The position numbers and the translations under genes are program-made. A stretch of DNA of 64,000 nucleotides, taken from assembly GCF_000472865.1 (NCBI RefSeq), contig NZ_AXAP01000001.1, positions 243,461-307,460 of the forward strand, given 5' to 3'. Within the stretch, counting starts at the first letter, position 1. The number at the start of each line of letters is the position of its first letter. The DNA comes from Bradyrhizobium elkanii WSM2783 (lineage in GTDB: Bacteria > Pseudomonadota > Alphaproteobacteria > Rhizobiales > Xanthobacteraceae). The notes below the pieces were generated by a model. The model was not told the DNA's origin. It was given only the letters and a program-made list of their open reading frames with translations, and made no database searches. Shown here in pieces: positions 53,739 to 63,083 of the stretch.

Positions 53739-53883
53739 ACCGCGCCGCGACTCGTCCGTTGATTGATGATGCGTTGATTGATGATGCAGGGTCACGTCGC
53801 GCCGCCGCCCTTTCGTGAAGAGCTTTTCAAGTGGGTTCGTACGCGAATGCGCGAACCCGGATAACTGCGATGTTGGAGGAACT

Positions 53884-55140
53884 ATGAAGAACATTTGCCT
53901 CAGGATTGTGATGAGGCGGCTCGCGACGGCCGCTTTTTGTACGGGACTCGGCATCGCGAGCCTGGGCATCGGTAGCGCGTCAGCTCAGCAGAAGGCGGCG
54001 GATACCTCGCCGGTGCGGATTGGGGTGCTCACCGACATGTCCGGCCTTTTTGCTGACATTTCCGGTCCGGGCGCGGTGGTCGCGGTCAAGATGGCGGTCG
54101 ACGATTTCGGCGGCAAGGTGCTTGGGCGTCCGATCGAGGTCATTTCCGCCGACCATCAGAACAAGGCGGATGTCGGCGTGTCGCTCGCACGCGCGTGGAT
54201 CGACGAGAAGAACGTGGTGATGCTCGCTGATCTGATGAACTCGGCGGTGGCGCTCGGCGTGATGGAACTCGTCAAGTCGAAGGACCGCGTTGCGATCGTG
54301 AACGGGGCGAGCACCTCGGTGATCACCAATGAGAAGTGCACGCCGAACAGCATCCACTACACGTGGGACACCTATGCGCTCGCCCGAGGCACGGCCAATG
54401 CCGTCGTCCGCCGCGGCAAGAACAAGTGGGCGATCCTCGAGGCCGACTACGCTTACGGCCACCAGCTCGCCAGCGATAGCCGGCGCTTCGTCGAGCAGGC
54501 GGGCGGCACCGTGGTTTCGGAGGTCAAACATCCAATCAATACGAGCGACTTCTCGTCGTTCCTGCTGCAGGCGCAGAACTCGGGCGCCGACGTCATCGCG
54601 CTGGCCAACGGAGGCGCCGATACGATCAATTCAATCAAGTCGGCGGCCGAATTCGGCATCGGCCGCGACGGCAAGCAGCAGGTCGTCGGTCTTGCGATCA
54701 ATCTCAATGACACCAAGGCGCTCGGTCTCAGCTCCGCGCAAGGACTGTTGCTCACCGAGGCGTTTTATTGGGATCTGAACGACGAGACCCGCGCCTGGTC
54801 GAAGCGCTTCATGGAGAAATTCGGCAAGATGCCGACCTCGACTCAGGCCGGCGACTACTCGTCAACGATGCACTATCTCAAGGCGGTCGCTGCGGCCGGT
54901 ACGCTGGACGCGCAGGCCGTGATGGCCAAGATGCGCGAGATGCCGATCAACGACTTCTTCGCGCACGATGGTCACATTCGGATCGATGGTCGCATGGTGC
55001 ATGACATGTATCTTGCGGAGGTGAAGAAGCCGTCGGAGTCGAAGGGGCCGTGGGATTTCTACAAGATCCTTGAGACGATCCCGGGCGATCAGGCGTTCCG
55101 CCCGTTATCGGATAGTGCCTGCCCGCTGGTTAAGAAGTGA
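53884..55140 (+). CDS. LivJ/K-type periplasmic binding protein without adjacent permease
   Basis: The ATG at 53884 is preceded by GGAGGAACT, giving about 418 residues. A signal peptide ends near SASAQQKAAD. The mature protein begins VRIGVLTDMSGLFADISGPG, has Peripla_BP_6 features such as IEVISADHQNKADVGVSLAR and KWAILEADYAYGHQLASDSR, and ends with a Pro/Leu-rich stretch. No LivHMGF genes are attached; it may use the ABC system at 14463 or one elsewhere in the genome. Confidence 0.88.
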   Translation: MKNICLRIVMRRLATAAFCTGLGIASLGIGSASAQQKAADTSPVRIGVLTDMSGLFADISGPGAVVAVKMAVDDFGGKVLGRPIEVISADHQNKADVGVSLARAWIDEKNVVMLADLMNSAVALGVMELVKSKDRVAIVNGASTSVITNEKCTPNSIHYTWDTYALARGTANAVVRRGKNKWAILEADYAYGHQLASDSRRFVEQAGGTVVSEVKHPINTSDFSSFLLQAQNSGADVIALANGGADTINSIKSAAEFGIGRDGKQQVVGLAINLNDTKALGLSSAQGLLLTEAFYWDLNDETRAWSKRFMEKFGKMPTSTQAGDYSSTMHYLKAVAAAGTLDAQAVMAKMREMPINDFFAHDGHIRIDGRMVHDMYLAEVKKPSESKGPWDFYKILETIPGDQAFRPLSDSACPLVKK

Positions 55141-55281
55141 CATTTCCGGCTTCCGAGCGTGGCGGCCATTCAGCGGCGGACCTCGCCGGGGCCGCCTTGT
55201 CGCCCAGCACCGCGATTACACCATTTCGGCGGACAGGGCGCATCGGCGATCGTCGCGTTGAGTTTCTTAGGAGTGGAACTG

Positions 55282-56802
55282 ATGTCCTGGCCTTCTCGTA
55301 ACCTCGGTTGCTGCTTCGATCCGTTGAACGACCCCGCCAAGGTCGCGATCATCGATCTTCGTCAACCCGACCGGCCTGAAGAAGTCACCTACGCTGCGCT
55401 TGATGCCGCTTGCGATGCGGTGGCGCGCGGCCTGCTCGCCAAGGGGCTGAAGCGGGGCGACCGCATCGGTATCATGTCGCTGAATTCGGCGCCGATGATC
55501 GCGGCCTATCTCGGGATCATGCGGGCCGGCATGGTCGCGGTGCCGATCTCGTTCAAGCTGGCGCGGGAAACCGTCGATTACATCGTGAGAGACGCCGACC
55601 TTCGGGCGGTGTTCCACGATCACGAGCGGGCGTCACTGGTGCCGGATCATCTGCTCGGCATCGACTTCGATACCGCCGAGGGCTACGCAGCGCTGCTCGA
55701 CCACGGTCCATTCACCGCGTTCGAACCGAAGGGTCGGGAGATCGCCACGATCCTCTACACCTCCGGCTCGACGGGTATGCCGAAGGGCGTGCTGCTGTCG
55801 CACGCGTCGCAGATGTGGGCGCTGGATGCCGCGGCACGAGCCGGCGATCGCTCGCGCCACCGCTACATCGTCGCCGCGCCGATGTTCCACATGAATGCGA
55901 CGATCAGCGTCAAGACGGCGCTGCATGCCCGAGCATCGATGGTGTTGCTACCCGCCTTTGATGCGCGGCTTTACGCCCAAGCGATCGCCGAACATCGGGT
56001 CACCTGGCTGACATCGGTGCCGACCATGATGGCGATGCTGGCGCGTGAGCGCGACCTCGTCGCTGGGCTCGATTTCTCGTCGGTCACCAACGTGATGATG
56101 GGATCGGCGCCCCTGACCAAGTCGTTGATCGAGAAGGTCCAAGATCTCTTCCCGGGTGCAGCGATCAGCAATGCTTACGGCACCACCGAAGCGGGACCCG
56201 GCGTGTTCGGTCCGCATCCCGACGGAGTGCCGCGGCCGGATACGGCACTGGGCTATCCGGTGCCAGGCGCGCTGGCCGAGCTTCGAGAAGGTCCATCTCC
56301 GGACGAGGGCGTACTCTATATGAAGAGCCCGATGCTGATGGAGGGCTACAACAACCAGCCCGAGAAGACCGCTCAAGTGATGCGTGACGGATGGTATCGC
56401 TCCGGCGATATCATGCGCCGCGACGAGAACGGCTTCTTCCATTTCCTCGGGCGCGCCGACGACATGTTCGTGGTCGGCGGCGAGAATGTCTGGCCGGGTG
56501 AAGTCGAAAAGCTGATTGAGCGGATGCCGGGTATACACCAGGCCGCGGTTGTGCCTGTGCCCGACGAAATCAAGGGCATGCTGCCATTCGCCTTCGTGGT
56601 GCCGCAGGACGGCGCCAAGGTCGACGAGGCCGCGATTAAGAAATTCACGATCGACAATGGACCGGCCTTCGCGCATCCGCGTTTCGTCGAATTCCGGTCC
56701 GCGATTCCGGTGTCGGCGACCAACAAGCCCGATCGCCGCCTGCTGACCGAGGAAGCCGAACGGATTGCGGCTCGGCGTCGGGCAGCCGGCGAACGCGCCT
56801 GA
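55282..56802 (+). CDS. AMP-forming acyl-CoA synthetase
   Basis: The product is about 506 residues from the ATG at 55282. Adenylation motifs: ILYTSGSTGMPKGVLLSH, AISNAYGTTEAGPGVFG, GWYRSGDIMRRDENGFFHFL and GENVWPGEVEKLIERMPG, with the C-terminal catalytic Lys region SATNKPDRRLL. Shorter than the ligase at 21682 and closer to medium-chain or aryl-CoA ligases. Likely activates the acid delivered by the binding protein upstream. Confidence 0.9.
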   Translation: MSWPSRNLGCCFDPLNDPAKVAIIDLRQPDRPEEVTYAALDAACDAVARGLLAKGLKRGDRIGIMSLNSAPMIAAYLGIMRAGMVAVPISFKLARETVDYIVRDADLRAVFHDHERASLVPDHLLGIDFDTAEGYAALLDHGPFTAFEPKGREIATILYTSGSTGMPKGVLLSHASQMWALDAAARAGDRSRHRYIVAAPMFHMNATISVKTALHARASMVLLPAFDARLYAQAIAEHRVTWLTSVPTMMAMLARERDLVAGLDFSSVTNVMMGSAPLTKSLIEKVQDLFPGAAISNAYGTTEAGPGVFGPHPDGVPRPDTALGYPVPGALAELREGPSPDEGVLYMKSPMLMEGYNNQPEKTAQVMRDGWYRSGDIMRRDENGFFHFLGRADDMFVVGGENVWPGEVEKLIERMPGIHQAAVVPVPDEIKGMLPFAFVVPQDGAKVDEAAIKKFTIDNGPAFAHPRFVEFRSAIPVSATNKPDRRLLTEEAERIAARRRAAGERA

Positions 56803-57085
56803 CGTTCGCTGGCCAGGTGGCAGGCTCCGCCATCGACATGGCGGTAACGACAATGGAAGGCGAGCCTTGATCGCGGCCAGGTCGTGCGAGTTCGGCCCGA
56901 GCGGTCGTTCGATTGTGACCTCGAACAGTGTCCTGTGAGAAATCGAGCGCCATAACGCCGCAACGGCCGTCACCGCCATGCGCCCGCGGGACGGCGCGCA
57001 TTTATTTGCGCTCGACGCGTCCCGACATGTATGCGATCAATTGCGACTGACTGGGAATATCGCAAGAAGACGTGCTGGGGGCCTT

Positions 57086-59767
57086 GTGTCTGGGTTTGGT
57101 CGCATTGTCGGCAGCATCAAGCTGGCCGCACTGATTGTTTTCGCATTTTTTGCCGTTACGACGTCAGCCCATGCGGCGCCCCCGACAGCGACTGTCACTG
57201 TTGCCCCGGATCGAATAGCGTATGGTGGGTTGGCGAAGGTGACAATCTCGTTCTCCGAAGTCGTGACCGGCTTTGATCTCCATGACTTGACGCTCACCAG
57301 TGCGACCGCGGGCAATCTCGCAACCTCGGACAACATCACCTACACCGTCGACCTCAATGCAATTTCGGGTGCGCCGCGCCCAACCAATAAGGTCGTTGTG
57401 GACCTGTCCGGGGTGGTGAACTTAGGCTTGGAAGCCGGCATCGGCACCGCCGTTTCAAATAATTATACAGTCGGACCGATCAGCCAGACCATCACCTTCG
57501 GCGCCCAGACGGGACGGACCTTTGTCAGCGGCGGCACGTTTGTGGTCAGTCCGCTGGCCTCGGCAAGCAGCGGCCTGGCGGTAACCTATTCCTCGCTGAC
57601 CCCGGGCGTCTGCACGGTTTTCGGCGGTATCGTGACCATGATCAGCGTAGGCACGTGCACGGTGGCCGCCGATCAGGCCGGCAATGGAACCACCGTCGCG
57701 GCCGCAAGCCAGGTGACCCAGGACATCATCATCGCCAGGGCGATCAGCAGCATTACGTTGGTTGCGTCACCCAGCCCGAGCCTTCCGGGACAGGCCGTCA
57801 CCTTCACCGCGACAGTGTCGGGCTCATCGCCCACTGGCACGGTGACGTTCCAGGACGGCACGACGACGCTGGGCACCGGCACCATCAGTGGCGGACTGGC
57901 AACGTTCACCACATCGGCGCTGACCACCGGAACGCATGCGATCACGGCAGTCTATGGCGGCGATACCAACAACATGTCGAGTACGTCGTCGGTGCTGAAC
58001 CAGGCTGTGAGCCAGGCGGCGACGGCGACAGTCCTCGTTTCGTCGGTCAATCCAAGCATGCCGGGACAGGCTGTCACCTTCACCGCAACCGTGACTGGCA
58101 CGAGCGGCACGCCCACCGGCACGGTCACATTCATGGACGGTACGACGACGCTGGGCACCGGCCCCCTCGTTGGCGGACTGGCGACGTTGACCACATCGGC
58201 GCTGACATCCGGAACCCATGCGATCACGGCAGTCTACGGCGGCGATGCCACCAACACGTCCAGCACCTCATCGGTGCTGAGCCAGGCCGTGACCCAGGGG
58301 ACGACGTCGACGGTCCTTGTCTCATCTGCCAATCCCAGCACGCCGGGACAGGCGGTGACGTTCACAGCAACGGTGACAAGCGGGGGCGATACGCCGACCG
58401 GCACGGTGAGATTCGACGATGGCGGCGCTGCGATCGGCAGCGCCACCTTGGCCGGCGGGGTTGCCAGCCTGACGACCTCGGCGCTGACGGCCGGCACCCA
58501 TACCATCACCGCAACCTATGCCGGCAATGGCACGTTCAAGGCCAGCACGTCGGCAGCGCTGCTGCAGGCGGTGAACACGCCACAGGACAGTCTGAAGCTG
58601 CGGGCCTTGCAGATCATCGCAACCAAGACCGTGGCGCAAAACTCCGGCGCTGCCATTGCAGGCGCGATCGACACCGCGATCTCCGAGGGCTTCAGCGATG
58701 GCGGCAGCCTGGTCTCGCCGAGCGGGGGCAGCATCCGTTTCAACTTCTCCGCCGATCCCGATCAGCCGCAGGCCGCAACCGCAGGCGCCGACGTGTCGGA
58801 TCGATGGAATGGATCGTACGGGCGCAGCGGCGGCGGCCTGCCGGGCGGCGCCAACAGCTATGCGCAGCCGCAATTGCCGCAGGGCGCATCCCGGGTCGAC
58901 AACGCCTTCGCGGCAATCAATCGCAATGCGATGCCCGCCAAGGCGCCCGCGTCTGGCTACGTCGCGCCGAAGGACTGGCTGTTGTGGGCGGATGTCAGAG
59001 GCAGCGGCATCGATCGCTGGGGCTCGTCGACATCGACACCGATTCTCTACGGCAGCCAGATCAATGCGCTGCTGGGCCTTACCCGCAGGGTCACACCGAA
59101 TCTTCTGGTCGGTGCGCTCGGCGGCTACGAGACCTTCGACTACCGGTCCGATACCTTGAGCGGGCACCTCAAGGGCGATGGCTGGACCTTAGGTTCATAC
59201 CTCGGCTGGAGGTTCGCGCCGGGACTGCGCTTCGACGCAGCCGCGGCGTATTCCGCCATCGGCTATGACGGCACCGCAGGCACCGCCACGGGCAACTTTA
59301 GCGGCCACCGCTGGCTGGTGTCGAGCGGGCTGACCGGCAACTACACGACTTACGGCTTCGATATCGAACCTTCGGCGAAGCTCTATGCGCTGTGGGAGCG
59401 GGAGAACGCCTATACGGACTCGCTCGGCACTGTGCAGGCCGATCGCACTTTTTTCACGGGGCGCGCCTCGGCCGGCATCAAGCTCAGTTATCCCTGGCTC
59501 ACCGGAGCCGCCGTGATGCTCGCGCCTTATGCCGGGGTCTACGCGGATTACTACTTTACCGGCGATGATGCCGCCGCCTTGGCGCTCGCCGGGGCCGTGC
59601 CGCTCGCGTCCGTCCCGCTGCTCGATGGCTGGTCCGCGCGTGTAACGGGAGGGTTGGCAGCGCGCCTCGGCAACCAGGCCACCGTCGCTCTTGGCGCCGA
59701 ACTCGGCGGCATCGGCAGCAACGTGCAAATCTGGACGTTCCGTGGACGAGCCTCGGTTCCGTTTTGA
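57086..59767 (+). CDS. Autotransporter with Ig-like repeat passenger
   Basis: The likely start is the GTG at 57086 (VSGFGRIVGSIKLAALIV), followed by a signal peptide ending AHAAPP; an ATG at 56978 lies further upstream. The passenger includes a Ca-type beta module (YGGLAKVTISFSEVVTGFDL) and three tandem Ig-like repeats. The last 270 or so residues form an autotransporter beta-barrel domain (WLLWADVRGSGIDRWGS, LGALGGYETFDYRS, ending RASVPF with terminal Phe). It is a secreted or surface protein, perhaps adhesive. Confidence 0.86.
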   Translation: MSGFGRIVGSIKLAALIVFAFFAVTTSAHAAPPTATVTVAPDRIAYGGLAKVTISFSEVVTGFDLHDLTLTSATAGNLATSDNITYTVDLNAISGAPRPTNKVVVDLSGVVNLGLEAGIGTAVSNNYTVGPISQTITFGAQTGRTFVSGGTFVVSPLASASSGLAVTYSSLTPGVCTVFGGIVTMISVGTCTVAADQAGNGTTVAAASQVTQDIIIARAISSITLVASPSPSLPGQAVTFTATVSGSSPTGTVTFQDGTTTLGTGTISGGLATFTTSALTTGTHAITAVYGGDTNNMSSTSSVLNQAVSQAATATVLVSSVNPSMPGQAVTFTATVTGTSGTPTGTVTFMDGTTTLGTGPLVGGLATLTTSALTSGTHAITAVYGGDATNTSSTSSVLSQAVTQGTTSTVLVSSANPSTPGQAVTFTATVTSGGDTPTGTVRFDDGGAAIGSATLAGGVASLTTSALTAGTHTITATYAGNGTFKASTSAALLQAVNTPQDSLKLRALQIIATKTVAQNSGAAIAGAIDTAISEGFSDGGSLVSPSGGSIRFNFSADPDQPQAATAGADVSDRWNGSYGRSGGGLPGGANSYAQPQLPQGASRVDNAFAAINRNAMPAKAPASGYVAPKDWLLWADVRGSGIDRWGSSTSTPILYGSQINALLGLTRRVTPNLLVGALGGYETFDYRSDTLSGHLKGDGWTLGSYLGWRFAPGLRFDAAAAYSAIGYDGTAGTATGNFSGHRWLVSSGLTGNYTTYGFDIEPSAKLYALWERENAYTDSLGTVQADRTFFTGRASAGIKLSYPWLTGAAVMLAPYAGVYADYYFTGDDAAALALAGAVPLASVPLLDGWSARVTGGLAARLGNQATVALGAELGGIGSNVQIWTFRGRASVPF
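57764..58575 (+). repeat. Three tandem Ig-like domain repeats (about 282 bp each)
   Basis: Within the autotransporter passenger, PGQAVTFTATV...GTVTF(Q/M)DGTTTLGTG...TSALT(T/S)GTHAITAVYGGD recurs three times with a period of about 94 residues. Repeats 1 and 2 are very similar at DNA level; repeat 3 has diverged (GTVRFDDGGAAIG). This suggests recent duplication and possible copy-number variation between strains. Confidence 0.85.
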
Positions 59768-59796
59768 GGCGACTAAGATTAATATAGTAATTTCGG

Positions 59797-59836
59797 TTAC
59801 ATAAGAGTTCGCAGTTTTGTTCTGGGTGGCGCGCCA
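59797..59836 (+). repeat. 40-bp direct repeat, right copy
   Basis: It matches 5270-5309 in the same orientation with two A/G differences (GTTTTG and CTGGGT here against GTTTTA and CTGAGT there). It starts 29 bases after the autotransporter stop. The two copies enclose about 54.5 kb. Confidence 0.75.
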
Positions 59837-59938
59837 AGATTTCAATAGCTTACTAAAACCTGACCGCTAATTCCCAACCATCGCCAAGTATAAACCGGGT
59901 ATAGGCAAACCCGGTTGGAAACTGTCTTCCCTGACGAC

Positions 59939-59969
59939 AAAAGAAAAGGCACCCCGTTGCCGAGGTGCC
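59939..59969 (-). terminator. Intrinsic terminator after the 40-residue ORF
   Basis: On the minus strand a stem GGCACC...GGTGCC with a short loop is followed by TTTTCTTTT. It begins seven bases after the stop of the small ORF at 59977. A second inverted repeat, AACCGGGT/ACCCGGTT (59893-59916), lies further downstream and may reinforce it. Confidence 0.75.
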
Positions 59970-59976
59970 CTCCCTT

Positions 59977-60099
59977 TTAGAACAACCGCGTCAGTGCCGC
60001 GACTATCGAAACCAGCGTCGGATGGAAGGTCCATCCGAAGCCGATACGGTAGGACGTACCGTGCGGCTGACTGGCTTCGAGAACGAGGAATACACCCAT
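59977..60099 (-). CDS. Small 40-residue ORF with good ribosome site and terminator
   Basis: The ATG at 60099 is preceded by GGAG with a seven-base spacer. The product starts MGVFLVLEASQPHG, has an aromatic centre (YRIGFGWTFHP) and ends in a hydrophobic segment (TLVSIVAALTRLF). An intrinsic terminator follows at once. The combination of ribosome site, compact frame and terminator argues for a real small gene. It could be a peptide, a membrane-associated microprotein or a toxin-like factor; I do not recognise a family. Confidence 0.6.
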   Translation of the reverse strand: MGVFLVLEASQPHGTSYRIGFGWTFHPTLVSIVAALTRLF

Positions 60100-60394
60100 T
60101 AGGTGTCTCCAATTCCCGTGCGTGAGGTCCCTTACGGTAGTCGGTTCACGCAGTAGGCCAGCAGTGTTGCGGGTGGGTTAGCCTGTGTCCTGGTCCGGTC
60201 AAGGTGCCCCGCGGTCACTCCTCCGACTATAAAGAATCAGCTGAAAATCATGCCAGTTCAACATAGGGGTTACTGAGCAACTTACAAGAACCAGAGCAAC
60301 TTTTAGGTGGGGATACGCCGTCGCTCTACCTTGCTGATCCGCCCTCAATAGCTCCAAGCTTCCCGAAGCATGGGCTTTTGGGGCGAGGAAGGAA
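60100..60394. other. Intergenic stretch between divergent genes
   Basis: This is about 295 bases separating the small minus-strand ORF from the gene at 60395. It should hold both promoters. No clear repeat or RNA gene is seen. Confidence 0.4.
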
Positions 60395-60979
60395 ATGGAT
60401 ACCGCCATAAAATTTAGCGACATCGTAATCGCAGCCGCCACGCTATTAGGACCGATCTTCGCGGTACAGGCACAGAAATGGTTGGAGGCTAGCAGGGAAA
60501 AGAGGGCGCGAATGCTCGCCATCTTCCGCACTCTGATGGCCACGCGCGCGGCAGCGTTAAGCACCGCGCACGTCGAAGCGCTCAACGCCGTCCCGATCGA
60601 CTTCTACGGGAGGAAGAAGGTCATGGATGTTTGGGAGACCTACTTTAGGCACTTGAGCGCTGGTCCAATGAATGATGCTTGGCTGCAAAAGCGCGCGGAT
60701 CTTCTGATCGAACTTCTGACGACAATCGGCAACGAAGTCGGCTACAAATTCAACGCTGCACAAATGCAGAATATTTACTTCCCCAAAGCGCTCGGAGCGC
60801 GAGGCGACGATGCCGACGCGATACAGATTGGCATGGCCGCGATAATGCGAGGGAAAGCCAGTTTCCCAATCGAAGTGAAAATAGGGCCAGAGCCAACGGT
60901 GCTACAGTCCGACATATTGAAGGGTCTAGGGAAGATCATCAATGAGGGTGGCGCACTGCATGTGAAGGTGCAGAACTAG
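60395..60979 (+). CDS. DUF6680-like hypothetical protein with N-terminal membrane segment
   Basis: The protein has 194 residues with GAGGAAGGAA before the ATG. The N-terminus (FSDIVIAAATLLGPIFAVQA then QKWLEASREKRARML) is one hydrophobic segment followed by a basic region; RTLMATRAAALSTAHVEALN follows. This arrangement is what I recall for DUF6680, a family of unknown function; the name is given with caution. It has lower GC than the metabolic segment and stands next to other hypothetical genes. Confidence 0.6.
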   Translation: MDTAIKFSDIVIAAATLLGPIFAVQAQKWLEASREKRARMLAIFRTLMATRAAALSTAHVEALNAVPIDFYGRKKVMDVWETYFRHLSAGPMNDAWLQKRADLLIELLTTIGNEVGYKFNAAQMQNIYFPKALGARGDDADAIQIGMAAIMRGKASFPIEVKIGPEPTVLQSDILKGLGKIINEGGALHVKVQN

Positions 60980-61034
60980 CATCGTGAATGGACTTTTTGA
61001 TTAGCCAGCCTCAGGCAACGGATCGCTACGAATC

Positions 61035-62039
61035 ATGCCGATTAAAATGTCTGGATTTGGGGACGTCGCTCGCGAATTCGACGATGCAGCTAAGGCCATT
61101 GCCGCGCTCGATGGTGATCTGGCGGAAGTGCGGTTCGATCCAGCCGATCCGTCCAGTGTGGAATCAGCGATCGCTAACGTCGAAGCAGCCATCGATCGGA
61201 AGTTAGGCGCCTATCGCGGCAACACAATCGTTGAAACGTGGGTCGCTGAAATAAAAAAGAAGTACCGCGAAGAGCTGATCGAGCGCGCGGCAACGGCGCG
61301 TATGGAGACGCCGACGGAGCAGGACATGGGTGATGAAGCCGCGATATACCGCCGACTCAACAATGCGGCCTTCGACTTAATCGCCGCTGATTTCCAGACC
61401 TATGGCGAGACGATAAAGAAGCTCGCTCGCCTGCTGCGCAATCCAGAAATAGAGCCGATTACACAACAGCTAACCCAAGGCATTGACCTTGAAGCTTGGC
61501 TCAAGGCTGCGAACGACACACAGGGAAGCTGGGTCGGCAGCGCGAAGCTCAGTTGGCCCGCCGACCATGAGAAGGAACTTGGCACTGTGATCCTGCTCAT
61601 CGAGAAAATGGCTAAGGATGACGACATGCCAAGCAACATTTCGCACCAGTTCTACTACAACGGCAATAACATCACCTCAAACCTAGCGAACATGACCCGC
61701 CAACTCATAGTTCCTTTCGTGCGCGATTACATTGCGTATCTTAAGGACCGACAACCTGCGCCTATGAAGATGGCGCTTCCTGAGCCTACTCGCGCCGTGC
61801 CTGTTCAAGCACATCCAATCCACACCGTGGTCGTCTGGACGACGTTCATCATTGGTTTGGTGCTGCTTGCGCTGGGCGGCTTCGCCGTATGGCACGGCAG
61901 CACGAGCGATACGGAGATCAACATTTTAGGAAGCAGCTTCAAGTCCGGCAGCATCGGCGCCGTCGCCATCTTCCTTGGAGCGCTGCTCATCGTATTGATC
62001 TTCAGGCGCCTTCTCACATCAGTTGAGCGGCTCAAGTAG
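61035..62039 (+). CDS. Hypothetical protein with C-terminal membrane hairpin
   Basis: The protein has 334 residues. The first 240 are soluble and helical with coiled-coil-like stretches. Two membrane segments near the end (VVWTTFIIGLVLLALGGFAV and SIGAVAIFLGALLIVLIF) are separated by a short loop. No family recognised. It lies about 55 bases after the previous gene on the same strand and may be co-transcribed with it. Confidence 0.55.
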   Translation: MPIKMSGFGDVAREFDDAAKAIAALDGDLAEVRFDPADPSSVESAIANVEAAIDRKLGAYRGNTIVETWVAEIKKKYREELIERAATARMETPTEQDMGDEAAIYRRLNNAAFDLIAADFQTYGETIKKLARLLRNPEIEPITQQLTQGIDLEAWLKAANDTQGSWVGSAKLSWPADHEKELGTVILLIEKMAKDDDMPSNISHQFYYNGNNITSNLANMTRQLIVPFVRDYIAYLKDRQPAPMKMALPEPTRAVPVQAHPIHTVVVWTTFIIGLVLLALGGFAVWHGSTSDTEINILGSSFKSGSIGAVAIFLGALLIVLIFRRLLTSVERLK

Positions 62040-62333
62040 AGTGCTGGCAGCGCAGCGTGCCGTCTTGCCTCGCTCCGCGCGCCGTACCCGCCGTTCAGGA
62101 TTGGATAGGGCATTCGTTCAGGACGATGGAAGTCGATACTACATTACGAAACTTGGCCAAGAGGAAGTTGAAGAGAAAAATCTTAACAGTGTCACCTAAC
62201 AGGAAGCAGTCGCGCTCCTTGAGAAAGTTCGAGATGACAGGACGTATAAACTCGCCCTCTGATGCGTAGGCTAGATGAAAGCAAGTCCTTTCAATTGAAC
62301 GATCGCAGCTTTGACATCTAACAGGCAATTCTC

Positions 62334-63083
62334 ATGGAATATCACATAGACAATCGGGTCGTGCTCAGTACCGAGCGGGAGCATAAGAGTTTGTACTCTT
62401 GGTCGATCAAAGAATTCGATGAGAACGGAAAACAGATTGGCGGAGATCAGATTCCGTGGGAATGGGGGCTGAACTTTGAAGTGGTTGAATTAACTTCCAC
62501 CTACGGAGTTGAGATCAAGGCAGGTGGGGACATGCTGGACGAGGAGAATTCTCGAAATCAAACAGTTGAGATCGCAGAAGCTCTGCATGGAAAGCTGCGT
62601 CCTTCGATGGAGATGAGAAAGGCTGGTCTATATTCGTTGTTCGGCACTCAGCGTCGGATAGAGCATTTTGGCTTATTCATTTACAAAGCGGCGGGTGATG
62701 TACGGGAGTCCTGTCGTCTCTGGGGAAGTCCGAGCTACACATCTGACTGGGACTTTCAGGATGTAACTCAACCTGACTCGGTTCAAATATACATTTACCT
62801 ATCGCCGGAAAAATTCGACCAGGTCATGACTCTCGTGAAGCTCCCAGTGGCGACGAGTGGAGCTGTCCGTTTGAAAGGGGTCTCTGGATTTTATTCAGAA
62901 TGGTCGCCGTCTATCAGGACCGACCGCATCAAAATATTGGCCAATTCGAAGGACCAGGGATTACAAAATCCCGAACAGTTGGCTTTTGATCCGCCAGCAT
63001 TAGGATATGTGCAAGAATTCCAAATTTCCTTCAGGCAAGACCTCCCTTTAACTGTCAACAGGGCGGCTCCTCCTCCGTTGTGA
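62334..63083 (+). CDS. Hypothetical protein of an accessory region
   Basis: The protein has 249 residues with no signal peptide or membrane segment. Mixed alpha/beta composition, with VRLKGVSGFYSEWSPSIRTD and VQEFQISFRQDLPLTVN near the end. No family recognised. The 290 bases upstream have no clear gene. Low GC suggests acquired DNA. Confidence 0.5.
   Translation: MEYHIDNRVVLSTEREHKSLYSWSIKEFDENGKQIGGDQIPWEWGLNFEVVELTSTYGVEIKAGGDMLDEENSRNQTVEIAEALHGKLRPSMEMRKAGLYSLFGTQRRIEHFGLFIYKAAGDVRESCRLWGSPSYTSDWDFQDVTQPDSVQIYIYLSPEKFDQVMTLVKLPVATSGAVRLKGVSGFYSEWSPSIRTDRIKILANSKDQGLQNPEQLAFDPPALGYVQEFQISFRQDLPLTVNRAAPPPL

Noticed and set aside
57655..59268. A 537-codon plus-strand open frame inside the autotransporter gene
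   Set aside because: It is an overlapping frame created by GC-rich repeats, is rich in Arg, His and Gly, and has no fold or start signal; the autotransporter frame has clear domains and a signal peptide.
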